Assembly: GCA_030430975.1 (NCBI GenBank)
Contig: JAUIKB010000313.1
Span: 1 to 6,909, forward strand
Source: Polyangia bacterium
Lineage (GTDB): Bacteria; Myxococcota_A; Polyangia; Polyangiales; Polyangiaceae
Length of the DNA stretch: 6,909 nt
Reading direction: 5' to 3'
A program made the translations under genes and the position numbers. The notes beneath the pieces were generated by a model, which worked only from the letters and a program-made list of their open reading frames with translations, was not told the DNA's origin and searched no databases. Shown piece after piece: positions 1 to 6,288 of the stretch. The first letter of the stretch is position 1; every line of letters begins with the position of its first letter.

Positions 1-159
1 GACGGCGCGCTGCGCCACCTGATGACGGACGGTGTGCGCGTGCAGTACCGTACCGGCGCGCCTGACGAAGCCGAGCGCGCCCAGTTGGTGTTCGTGGACG
101 GCGGCATGAACCGCGTACCTGCGCAGCGTTACGAGCTGCTGCGCTACCCGGCCGGGTAG
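1..159 (+). CDS. 3' end of an unrecognised protein (partial)
   Basis: An open frame enters at the first base and ends at a TAG at 157-159, giving the last 52 residues of a protein whose start lies outside the window. The tail is mixed polar and hydrophobic and ends in YELLRYPAG. I recognise no motif and assign no function. Codon use is strongly GC-biased at third positions, which supports real coding. Its last 16 bases overlap, on the opposite strand, the 3' end of the PQQ-propeller gene, so the two genes converge with no space for a classical terminator between them. It is too short to rule out a chance open frame at the window edge. Confidence 0.6.
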   Translation, partial: DGALRHLMTDGVRVQYRTGAPDEAERAQLVFVDGGMNRVPAQRYELLRYPAG

Positions 160-1643
160 GTGGCGACCGGCCCGCCGTCGGCAACGTTCACGATCATAAT
201 ATTCGTATCGTAATAGAACAGAACGCGCGAGCCGAGCATCGCATGCTCGCTGTAGTGACCGACGGGCTTCCGCCAAGCTTCTTGCCCGGTCGTCGTGTGA
301 ACGCAAACCTCCTCGTACTGATTATGATCGGCATTCAGCGGCACGAGATACACGGCAAACGTCCCCGCGACGGTTAGGTGCGAGTCACACGTTTCATACG
401 GGAGCGCGCCGCTGTCATAACGAACCGCTAACGACTGGGGGTCCAGAATCTTGACGCTGTGCTGGCCGCCATCCGGAGGTGTCACCTCGACGCATAGGGC
501 GTCTTGACTCATTCGCAGGACCGAGAACATGTCGCCGCCCGCCGACTTGGCCCACGGTTTGGTCGCCGTGTTGCCCAAGAGCTTGGCGATGAAGCCCGGT
601 CCATTGGCTGGTTCGGGCCCTTGAGGATCGATCACGTAGACCGCGCTCTTACCCCAGTTGCCGTTGGTGTAGCCGACGACCGCCTGACCGTACTGCTGGA
701 TGTTGCGATCGTCTTCGTCGACTTCGATACCCGGCGCCGACATGTAGCGCACGATCTGACCGTCAGCCTTATTCACGAGTAGCAAGCCCTCGTCTTGATC
801 GTTGCCGTTGTAACCGCTGACCTTGAGCGCGACATACGACGGAGTGACGCACGAGCCTTCGTACTCGTCGCCACGAAACGAGGCGACGACTTGGCCGCTT
901 GGGTTCACCAGCTCCGCGCCGTCTTCGCATTCGAGCCAGAAGCCAACGCCCGGGGCAATGCGAACCCTGCCCTCTTTCGGGCGCTGCCAAAGCACCTGGC
1001 CGTTTTGAATGGCGAACGCGATCCACTGGTCGTCATCGGTCGTCAGCACCGCGACCCCAGCGGTCGCCACAAGACGCATCTCATCCCCAAACAGATCGCT
1101 GTTCTCAAGCTCCGGCGGCGACTGTAAGGGCGCCTCCCAGTACTTGCGTCCCGTAGCAGGGTCGAACGCACAGAAACGCTGCGGCAGCGCGATGAACAGC
1201 ACGTTCTCGCGTAGCGCGATCTCTCGCAGCCCCGGGCAGGTGTGGAGTTCGTAATCGTACGGCGTCTCCCAAGCGATTTGGCCGGTCGCCATATCCTGGG
1301 CGCGAATCGCCCAGCGCCCCTGTTGATCTACCTGAGTCCCGACGACGAGGTCACGGCCATCAGCCGTCGTGATGGCCACCTGATTAGATGTCGACGCGAA
1401 GTTCGCGCGACGCGGATCGTTGGTCGCGGCGGATGCGTCGGCCAGGGCCGCCGCGGTGTTACCGTGCTGCAGAGCCCACGCCTGATACTCTGCCGCCTGA
1501 GCCGCGGACACTCCACTCGTTGCCGGCGACACGATCGCAACCTGGCAACCTGGACATGGGAACTGCATCCCCGGTGGCATCGACGACGGAACCGCAAACG
1601 CACAGTGCGGACACGGAAAGCTCGGGTAAGCCGCAGCAGCCAT
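144..1643 (-). CDS. Zinc-ribbon plus PQQ-like beta-propeller protein
   Basis: This 499-residue protein starts at the ATG at 1641-1643. The frame is open further upstream, but that stretch is the antisense/other-frame shadow of the preceding gene. The chosen ATG overlaps that gene's TGA by one base (TGATG) and has a GGGGG ribosome-binding-like run six bases upstream, so translation is probably coupled. Residues 11, 14, 30 and 33 are cysteines in two CxxC pairs 15 residues apart, a small zinc ribbon like those at the N-terminus of many myxobacterial regulatory proteins. From about residue 95 to the end there are repeated beta-propeller blades of the PQQ/quinoprotein type, with signatures such as DMATGQIAWETP (118-129), FDPATGRKYWEAP (160-172), AIQNGQVLWQRP (211-222) and TTTGQEAWRKP (450-460). 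I count about seven to eight blades. There is no signal peptide, so it is probably cytoplasmic. The propeller fold alone does not show cofactor binding or enzyme activity; a protein-interaction scaffold is equally likely. The function is unknown. Confidence 0.85.
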   Translation of the reverse strand: MAAAAYPSFPCPHCAFAVPSSMPPGMQFPCPGCQVAIVSPATSGVSAAQAAEYQAWALQHGNTAAALADASAATNDPRRANFASTSNQVAITTADGRDLVVGTQVDQQGRWAIRAQDMATGQIAWETPYDYELHTCPGLREIALRENVLFIALPQRFCAFDPATGRKYWEAPLQSPPELENSDLFGDEMRLVATAGVAVLTTDDDQWIAFAIQNGQVLWQRPKEGRVRIAPGVGFWLECEDGAELVNPSGQVVASFRGDEYEGSCVTPSYVALKVSGYNGNDQDEGLLLVNKADGQIVRYMSAPGIEVDEDDRNIQQYGQAVVGYTNGNWGKSAVYVIDPQGPEPANGPGFIAKLLGNTATKPWAKSAGGDMFSVLRMSQDALCVEVTPPDGGQHSVKILDPQSLAVRYDSGALPYETCDSHLTVAGTFAVYLVPLNADHNQYEEVCVHTTTGQEAWRKPVGHYSEHAMLGSRVLFYYDTNIMIVNVADGGPVATYPAG

Positions 1644-1942
1644 CACGCACCCCCTGACATGGCGCGATTGAAGTTTGCCATCTGCACCTGCATCCCGACG
1701 CGCGACGCGGCCGCCCGGAAGTCGGGATTGTCTGAATGGCGCTGGTGAAACGCGCCCTGCACGCGCTCCCATTGGGCATCGCTCTTGATACCGTACTTCG
1801 GATAGACCTCGGCTTGACGCCCTTCGCCCTCGACCATGCTGATCTCGTGCTGCGCGCGCCAGTACGTTTCATAGTCATCCGGATCGATGCCGGCGAAGTC
1901 GGGCTTGCCCGAGCCAAAAAGCGATAAGATCCAATCGAGCAT
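1643..1942 (-). CDS. Small unrecognised protein, 99 aa, coupled to the propeller gene
   Basis: The ATG at 1940-1942 is preceded by an excellent Shine-Dalgarno sequence (GGAGG at 1947-1951, four bases away), which fixes this start. The product is 99 residues. Residues 1-12 (MLDWILSLFGSG) form a short hydrophobic, probably amphipathic helix. The rest is charged and predicted largely helical, with a conserved-looking core (DDYETYWRAQHEIS at about 22-35, WERVQGAFHQRHSDN at about 58-72, and VGMQVQM near the end). The spacing of W, F, GM and QM resembles small uncharacterised myxobacterial domains of unknown function (possibly the DUF6620 type), but I cannot confirm this. There is no signal peptide or full transmembrane helix. 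It is the first gene of a two-gene unit and its stop overlaps the start of the zinc-ribbon/propeller gene, so the two products probably work together. No function is assigned. Confidence 0.8.
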   Translation of the reverse strand: MLDWILSLFGSGKPDFAGIDPDDYETYWRAQHEISMVEGEGRQAEVYPKYGIKSDAQWERVQGAFHQRHSDNPDFRAAASRVGMQVQMANFNRAMSGGA

Positions 1943-2052
1943 GTTTCCTCCGGCCGCAGGAATGATGGGCTGCGGCTGACATGCAACCTAGGATCTCGGC
2001 ATCCACCGAGCTTGAGCGGAGTCTGATGAGTTCCTGATCCGGGCAGTCTGGC
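1943..2052. other. Divergent intergenic region between the 99-aa gene and birA
   Basis: This 110-base gap separates two genes read in opposite directions, so it should hold promoters for both. I found no convincing -35/-10 pair on either strand. A small inverted repeat, CTCGG (1995-1999) and CCGAG (2006-2010) with a six-base loop, lies near the middle. It could be a weak operator or chance in GC-rich DNA. Confidence 0.4.
1946..1951 (-). promoter_or_regulatory. Ribosome binding site of the 99-aa gene
   Basis: Read on the minus strand this is GGAGGA, three bases before the ATG at 1942. It is the strongest Shine-Dalgarno match in the window and decides the start of the 99-aa gene over any longer frame. 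Confidence 0.75.
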
Positions 2053-2856
2053 GTGCGCTACGCTCCGTGCGTGATCACTGAGTTTGACGTCACGGGATTC
2101 CAAGCCGCGCTCGGGAAGCGCAACATCGCCCTGGGCGACCCGCTGAAGCACACCGCGGAAACGGGATCGACCAACACGGACGCCACCGAAGCGGCCAAAC
2201 GCGGTGCGCCGCACGGCGCCCTGTTCGTCAGCGACCACCAGTCGGCGGGTCGGGGTCGGCGCGGCGCGACCTGGACGTCGTCACCGGGCGAGAACCTGCT
2301 GTTCTCGCTAGTGCTACGCCCGCCCGGCAGCGTTCAGAGCCTGACGAATCTCACGCTCGCACTGGGACTAGGCGTTGCCGAGGCCCTCGACGGTTTCGTA
2401 TCGCCCGCTGCCACCGTGAAGTGGCCCAACGATATCTACGTCAACAACGCGAAACTGGGCGGCATCCTGGTGGAGACGCACACCAGCGGAGCGACCGTGG
2501 ACTTCGTCGTGGTCGGTATCGGCCTCAACGTGCATCTGTCGACCCAGCCGCCGGGGCTCGACGTCCCGGCAACCTCGGTTGCGCTCGCCAGCAACGGTCA
2601 GGCGTTCACTCGCGAGTCGCTACTCGTCGCGGTGCTCAACCGCTTGGACGAACGGATCCGGGAGCACGCGGCCAGCGGACTGGACGGCATGATCAGCGCC
2701 ATTAACGCCCGAAGCTACCTGCAGGGGCGCGCCGTGGACACCGAACGGCTGAGCGGGACCGTGGTCGGGATCGACGCCAGCGGCGCGCTGCTGATCGACG
2801 TCCAGGGCCGGTCGGAGGCGGTGCGCAGCGGCACCGTGCGGCTGGCCGGCGGCTAG
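2053..2856 (+). CDS. birA: Biotin--[acetyl-CoA carboxylase] ligase (monofunctional, no HTH)
   Basis: This 267-residue enzyme makes biotinyl-5'-AMP from biotin and ATP and transfers biotin to the acceptor lysine of biotin carboxyl carrier proteins such as AccB. It acts in the cytoplasm. The catalytic core is complete: STN at 39-41, the nucleotide/biotinyl-AMP loop GRGRRG at 66-71, KWPND at 123-127, KLGGIL at 134-139 and GIGLNV at 155-160. Residues about 233-265 form the small C-terminal BPL_C beta domain. The N-terminal winged-helix domain that makes E. coli BirA a repressor is absent, so this is a ligase-only form. The usual Arg after GRGRRG is Ala here (GRGRRGATW), a position that varies in the family. 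The start is uncertain: GTG at 2053 gives the longest frame, while GTG at 2071 would remove six residues, and neither has a clear Shine-Dalgarno sequence. The gene converges with the S74-domain gene, whose stop is 41 bases away. Confidence 0.93.
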   Translation: MRYAPCVITEFDVTGFQAALGKRNIALGDPLKHTAETGSTNTDATEAAKRGAPHGALFVSDHQSAGRGRRGATWTSSPGENLLFSLVLRPPGSVQSLTNLTLALGLGVAEALDGFVSPAATVKWPNDIYVNNAKLGGILVETHTSGATVDFVVVGIGLNVHLSTQPPGLDVPATSVALASNGQAFTRESLLVAVLNRLDERIREHAASGLDGMISAINARSYLQGRAVDTERLSGTVVGIDASGALLIDVQGRSEAVRSGTVRLAGG

Positions 2857-2897
2857 CGCACGTCGCGCCAGACCCGGGGGCCCGAGGTTGACGGCAA
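2857..2897. other. Convergent gap between birA and the S74 gene
   Basis: Only 41 bases separate the two stop codons. A CGTGCG/CGCACG pair (2835-2840 and 2857-2862) brackets the end of birA with a 16-base loop and no T-run. It is too weak to call a terminator. Confidence 0.3.
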
Positions 2898-2984
2898 TCA
2901 ACCGTGTGCAGCCTCTCGGCGACGACGGCCAACGCCCAGCCCAATGCCGAGCGCCAGCGCCAGGAGCGCGGGGTGACCCCACAG
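2898..2984 (-). other. C-terminal transmembrane helix and Arg-rich tail of the S74 protein
   Basis: The last 28 residues contain a hydrophobic segment (HPALLALALGIGLGVG, 832-847) followed by RRRR and a short polar end. This tripartite layout resembles C-terminal sorting tags such as MYXO-CTERM and PEP-CTERM, but it has neither the conserved Cys nor a PEP motif before the helix. It could be a plain membrane anchor or an unlisted sorting tag. Confidence 0.65.
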
Positions 2985-5468
2985 CGTGGACGCATGCCGC
3001 TCCGTCGGTGCCGCCGTGACGTTGCCAGCCAGCCGCCGCTCGAGACGGTTTACCTGCGCCGCGAGTTCACGCTGGCGCTGGTCGCTCTTCTCGAGTTTCC
3101 TGTTCAGTCCCTGAATCGCGGCGAGCGCAACACCGTCGGCATCGACAACTGAGATGTGCTTGTCGTCGGTGCCGAGCTTGAATTCTCTATAGAAATCCTG
3201 AGCCATGGGTCCCATATGACGAACATCCGCCGACTGAGCCTTGTACTGCCAGGTCGTGATCGGCATGGCCATGACGGATGCGAGCACCCGTTCGGGGTCG
3301 ACAGTCTCGAATGCCCGCTTGATGTTGCGATCGCTGCCGCTCTGCCAACTGCTCTGTCCAGCGGGCAAGTTGACCCCGGCGCCGGAAAAGGCGTGGGAGT
3401 AGAAGACCACGCCACTCGCGAACCTAGCTACGAGTTGATTCGGCACGTCGCACGTTAGGTCAGCAAAAGGATTGCTTCGGTCAGCGAGAACAAAGCAACC
3501 GTCCTCCGACGCGTTCGCTCGGTAACCCGCCGCGAAGGAGTACGCACCTGAGGCAGTGTTGCTCGCTCCGCCCGGAACCACGGCGGCTAAACCGGGCGCC
3601 GCGTTTGTTGAACCGCCGCCGATCACGGCCAGGTTACCGGCGACGTTGCCGACGCCTCCGCCAACGACACCCGACAACTCCGCGTCGTTGTTTCGACCAC
3701 CGCCCACCGTCGAATATGAGGCAAACGCCCGGTTGTTTTCTCCACCACCAACCGTGGCGCCAAGTCCAGCCGTGTTGCCGTTTCCCCCGGCAACGGTAGC
3801 GTGGATTGAAGTCGCACTGTTGAGCTGGCCTCCGCCGATCGACGAATAGGATCCGGCTGCTGAGTTGCCCTCACCTCCGCCGACGACGGCGTGAGTCGCC
3901 GCAGCCGCGCCTGAAACGTTGAGCTGTCCGCCTGCAACGACGCAGTACTCGCCATTGGCGTCGTTGTCGGTTCCGCCACCGACGAACCCGCCCAGCGCAA
4001 TCGCCTCGTTCCGCCGCCCGCCAGCAACCGCCGCGCGCCAGCCGGAGGCTGTATTATTCGCGCCCCCGCCGACGAACGACTCAATTCCCGTCGCCTGGTT
4101 ACCGATGCCGCCGGCAACCGTCGCTCGACTCGCACCGGCGACGTTTGTGCGTCCTCCGCCAACGGTCCCCTCGAGACCCGACACCGTGTTGCTGAAGCCG
4201 CCACCGATCGTCGCGCGATCGGTGTCTGCGGAATTCGCTTCGCCCCCGCCGACGAACCCCGCGCGCGACGTCGCCGAATTCTGGAACCCCGCGACGATGG
4301 CCGCGAACTGACCGCTGGCCTGGTTCAGCCCGCCGGCGCCGACCAGTGAATCGAACGCCGACGCGATGTTGCCGTAGCCACCCAGCACTGCGGCTCGAAT
4401 GCCACTGGCCGTGTTCGGGTTGGAAGCCGAGCCCCCCGCCAGCACAGCGCCGGTCGGGTGCGCTGTGTTGTTGGCACCGTTGACGAAACCAACCGATCCT
4501 CCCACGCGCAGCGCAAGGACTCCGGAGTTGGTCTCGAAACCCAGCCCGTTGTTCGACAGCCGGAGCGTTCCACCGCTGAACTTGATGTTCCCAGCCACGT
4601 CCAACGCCTCCGCCGGACTGCTGGTCCCGACCCCAACGTTCCCTCCGACCGTGAACACTCCCGATCCCACGAGCCCGCCGCCGCTGAACATGGCGTGCTC
4701 GTTGTTCGAGCCGCTGCCGGTGATCCCGGTATCGTCACCGTCCAAGAGCCCCGGCGGAATGTTCTGAAGGTCGGCAAACTGCCCGGTCTGGCCAACGGTT
4801 GAAATCGGAACACACCCCCAGCCCGCTCCCTGACGCTGAAGCACGTGGCCAATCGTGCAGGTCACGTTGGCCAGCGTGTCTGCCTCTACATCGCAAACCC
4901 AGAGCCCACCTCCCCTATGGCGCGCGATCTCGCCAGCGGCGCAGGTGAGTCCGCCCAGCGTGTCGTCATCGCCGTCGGCAAGATCGGCAGGGACGCCCGT
5001 GAGGTCGCCGAACGCATGGCTGTGACTGGCCGCCGCGAAGCTGCTGCGCGGCTGGCCATCCAGGGTCTGAGCATCGCCACAGTACGGAGCGAAGCCGGCG
5101 TAGGGTGACGTCGCCAGCCGCATCCGCGGCGTGATCGTCTCGCCATCGATCGAGATCTCGGCCCACAGATTCGGCTCCGTCGCAAACAGCCGCAAGTCGA
5201 GCGCACTGCCGCCGGTGTTCACGCTGCCCAGGTAAACTGTGAAATCGCCGCTCACGACGTCCACATTCGAGTGCGTTTCCGTAAAGACGACCGACCCGCC
5301 GGTCTCCACGGTGTACAAGGTGATCACGATGTCGCGCTGGCCATCGATCGCAACCCCACTCGAATCGGTGAGCTGCCCCTGAAACGGCACCAACGCCGGC
5401 GCTGCAAGGGCCGCCGGCGCAACCGTCAAAGCCATCGCCAACATACTCGTCGTCAGTATCCGTCGCAT
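2898..5468 (-). CDS. Secreted YadA-head-repeat / Peptidase_S74 (tail-fibre-type) protein with C-terminal membrane anchor
   Basis: This 856-residue protein starts at the ATG at 5466-5468, chosen because GAGGAG lies six bases upstream and a signal peptide follows at once. An ATG two codons earlier is possible. The long upstream open frame is Arg-rich and not a leader. Order of parts: signal peptide about 1-22 (cleavage near ALA-AP); N-terminal beta domain 27-125, as in many tail-fibre-domain proteins; two FxxLxx(V/I)PxxLxDGDD motifs (153-168, 231-246) flanking a duplicated Cys module; a GNVGVGTSSPAEALDVAG motif (276-293); twenty 14-15-residue YadA-head-like repeats (352-651); a capping region (652-710); and a Peptidase_S74 intramolecular chaperone domain (about 711-790) with the Ser712/Lys717 dyad in SDRNIK and GPMAQDF at 753-759. 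A coiled coil (about 787-813), a hydrophobic helix (about 832-847) and an RRRR tail follow. S74 domains help trimeric beta-fibres fold and then cut themselves off before the Ser. The likely product is a trimeric surface or envelope fibre; its binding target is unknown. Confidence 0.9.
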   Translation of the reverse strand: MRRILTTSMLAMALTVAPAALAAPALVPFQGQLTDSSGVAIDGQRDIVITLYTVETGGSVVFTETHSNVDVVSGDFTVYLGSVNTGGSALDLRLFATEPNLWAEISIDGETITPRMRLATSPYAGFAPYCGDAQTLDGQPRSSFAAASHSHAFGDLTGVPADLADGDDDTLGGLTCAAGEIARHRGGGLWVCDVEADTLANVTCTIGHVLQRQGAGWGCVPISTVGQTGQFADLQNIPPGLLDGDDTGITGSGSNNEHAMFSGGGLVGSGVFTVGGNVGVGTSSPAEALDVAGNIKFSGGTLRLSNNGLGFETNSGVLALRVGGSVGFVNGANNTAHPTGAVLAGGSASNPNTASGIRAAVLGGYGNIASAFDSLVGAGGLNQASGQFAAIVAGFQNSATSRAGFVGGGEANSADTDRATIGGGFSNTVSGLEGTVGGGRTNVAGASRATVAGGIGNQATGIESFVGGGANNTASGWRAAVAGGRRNEAIALGGFVGGGTDNDANGEYCVVAGGQLNVSGAAAATHAVVGGGEGNSAAGSYSSIGGGQLNSATSIHATVAGGNGNTAGLGATVGGGENNRAFASYSTVGGGRNNDAELSGVVGGGVGNVAGNLAVIGGGSTNAAPGLAAVVPGGASNTASGAYSFAAGYRANASEDGCFVLADRSNPFADLTCDVPNQLVARFASGVVFYSHAFSGAGVNLPAGQSSWQSGSDRNIKRAFETVDPERVLASVMAMPITTWQYKAQSADVRHMGPMAQDFYREFKLGTDDKHISVVDADGVALAAIQGLNRKLEKSDQRQRELAAQVNRLERRLAGNVTAAPTERHASTLWGHPALLALALGIGLGVGRRRREAAHG
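3228..3338 (-). other. Peptidase_S74 cleavage region and dyad
   Basis: The codons for Ser712 (3333-3335, AGC) and Lys717 (3318-3320, AAG) lie in the motif GSDRNIKRAF. The Ser-to-Lys spacing of five equals that of the endosialidase tailspike autoprotease (Ser911/Lys916), where the chain breaks just before the Ser. The conserved context WQYK and RHMGPMAQDF follows. Autocleavage is therefore expected from family knowledge, but it is not shown by sequence alone. Confidence 0.75.
3516..4415 (-). repeat. Twenty tandem YadA-head-like repeats within the S74 protein
   Basis: Residues 352-651 split, Asn to Asn, into 20 units: sixteen of 15 residues, three of 14 and one of 18 (total 300). The consensus is roughly N-x-A-(S/T)-G-x-x-(A/S)-x-V-x-G-G-x-x. 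Examples are NTASGWRAAVAGGRR, NQATGIESFVGGGAN and NSAAGSYSSIGGGQL. The DNA therefore has a near-45-base period, but units have diverged at nucleotide level. The pattern matches the left-handed beta-roll heads of YadA and Hep/Hag adhesins, which trimerise. The single long unit (NVSGAAAATHAVVGGGEG) carries three extra residues in an Ala-rich turn. Confidence 0.85.
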
Positions 5469-5474
5469 CGACAT

Positions 5475-5480
5475 CTCCTC
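5475..5480 (-). promoter_or_regulatory. Ribosome binding site of the S74 gene
   Basis: GAGGAG on the minus strand lies six bases upstream of the ATG at 5468. It favours this ATG over the one at 5474, which directly abuts the site. Confidence 0.7.
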
Positions 5481-5494
5481 GGTTTTCAGCGTAT

Positions 5495-5511
5495 CGGCGG
5501 CGTCGCCGCCG
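5495..5511 (-). promoter_or_regulatory. Hairpin in the leader of the S74 gene
   Basis: CGGCGGC (5495-5501) and GCCGCCG (5505-5511) form a perfect seven-pair stem with a three-base loop, 27 bases upstream of the start codon. It would sit in the 5' untranslated RNA. There is no T-run after it, so it is not a classical terminator. In GC-rich DNA it may be fortuitous. Confidence 0.35.
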
Positions 5512-5623
5512 CACTGCTCATCCGGCGCTCGCATGACGCTCACGGGCGCTCGGCGTGCTGAGCGAGCGCTGCTGCGGGCCGTAAGGAGGCGGTGGGCAGG
5601 GTTACCGTCCGACCGGGCGACGC

Positions 5624-6220
5624 TTAGCGCGGCGTCGGTGGGCTTCGAACGAAGCGGTCGTCTCGCCACTCGTAGGTCCCGCGGTCGACGCATGCCGCTC
5701 GTGCCAACCGGTAATCCAAAGCGTTCAGCGTGGTCGCATCGGGGGCACGTGCCTTCCGCCGCAGGGGGGCGAGCACCTTGTCGCACAGCCAGTTGTCTGC
5801 ATCCGCGCCGAATTCTCCGCCTACCGTGACCTTCCGCCCGTCGTCGGACATCGTGATCGGAACTCGAACGATCGGTGTACCCACGGGATCGCGCCCATCG
5901 TCACTGACGACACCTTCGGTGACGCGAAACACGAGCTTGAGCCTGCCTGAATCGACCTCGACGATCACCCGCTCCGCCACGTGGCGGTACTCTGGATCGC
6001 GTTCGGTCGTATTCACCTTGATGCGCTGGGAACTGAAGCAATCCAGCGCTAGCCCACAGTGAGGTCCGATCGCTGTCGGCCGGCAAGTCAGCGTCTCGAG
6101 CCTCGACCGCTTCTTGAACGCCGCCAGTTCAGCGTACGGAACTCCTCGTTCCTCCAGCCAGTAAACCGCGCCAGTGTTCCATCCCGGCTGCTCCGCCGTC
6201 GCGTCCTGCGCAAGTGACAT
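5624..6220 (-). CDS. Unrecognised Cys-containing protein, probably the body of a frame-disrupted exported protein or lipoprotein
   Basis: The intact frame gives 198 residues from the ATG at 6218-6220 to a TAA at 5624-5626. I recognise no family. Cysteines at 46, 55, 61, 146 and 177 and a strand-rich middle (residues about 83-133, with IVRVPITMSDDGRKVTV) suggest a disulfide-containing exported domain, yet this frame has no signal peptide and only a weak AGG before its ATG. A typical export leader begins at a GTG at 6286-6288 in another frame (see next entry) and ends exactly where this frame begins. The simplest reading is one gene of 5624-6288 broken by a one-base change or a base-call error. 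The alternative is that the ATG is the real start of a cytoplasmic protein. The unit follows the signal peptidase gene directly. Confidence 0.6.
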   Translation of the reverse strand: MSLAQDATAEQPGWNTGAVYWLEERGVPYAELAAFKKRSRLETLTCRPTAIGPHCGLALDCFSSQRIKVNTTERDPEYRHVAERVIVEVDSGRLKLVFRVTEGVVSDDGRDPVGTPIVRVPITMSDDGRKVTVGGEFGADADNWLCDKVLAPLRRKARAPDATTLNALDYRLARAACVDRGTYEWRDDRFVRSPPTPR

Positions 6221-6288
6221 CCTGTGGCCCCCAATGCCGCAAGCGTTGAAGTCGCTACCAAGAGCCGTGCGGCAAACCCGCGCGTCAC
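6217..6288 (-). pseudogene. Lipoprotein-type signal peptide in a different frame from its downstream body
   Basis: Read from GTG at 6286-6288, the frame encodes MTRGFAARLLVATSTLAALG followed by ATGC: a basic n-region, a hydrophobic core and a Cys at residue 24, close to a lipobox. The GTG overlaps the stop of the signal peptidase gene by four bases (GTGA), a classic coupled start. After the Cys this frame becomes Arg-rich nonsense until it stops at 6088, while the frame one base away gives the sensible 198-residue body. One extra T after TGT would read ...GATGCSLAQDATAEQ; one extra G in the run of five at 6228-6232 would also join the frames, without the Cys. Confidence 0.5.

Larger units (their letters stand above)
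5469..5623. other. Intergenic region upstream of the S74 gene
   Basis: These 155 bases separate the end of the signal-peptidase unit from the S74 gene on the same strand. Besides the leader hairpin there is a second inverted repeat, GCGCTCG (5546-5552) and CGAGCGC (5563-5569), with a ten-base loop, 54 bases past the upstream stop. It lacks a T-run but may mark the 3' end of the upstream transcript. I found no convincing promoter. Confidence 0.4.

Noticed and set aside
1644..1772. 43-residue upstream extension of the propeller protein
   Set aside because: It lies in another frame of the 99-aa gene; the TGATG overlap and the G-rich ribosome site support the internal ATG.
1459..2238. 259-residue minus-strand open frame
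   Set aside because: It runs antisense to the conserved biotin ligase motifs and in the wrong frame across the 99-aa and propeller genes.
2835..2862. Stem CGTGCG/CGCACG across the birA stop as a terminator
   Set aside because: Six pairs with a 16-base unpaired loop and no following T-run; common by chance in GC-rich DNA.
3556..4311. Two plus-strand open frames rich in PPPT/PPP repeats (3556-3849 and 3919-4311)
   Set aside because: They are antisense to the Gly-Gly-Gly codons of the YadA-like repeats; the apparent proline repeat is a mirror of the real glycine repeat, with no Shine-Dalgarno sequence.
3516..4415. CRISPR-like array because of the regular 45-base spacing
   Set aside because: There are no identical repeats; the periodicity is that of a translated 15-residue protein repeat in an uninterrupted gene.
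2898..5468. Prophage tail gene
   Set aside because: The S74 and GNVGVG motifs occur in phage tail fibres, but the signal peptide, the membrane anchor and the absence of any neighbouring phage gene point to a cellular envelope protein.
5469..5786. 106-residue N-terminal extension of the S74 protein
   Set aside because: It is Arg-rich without domain features, overlaps the end of the upstream gene, and lies before a clear ribosome site and signal peptide.
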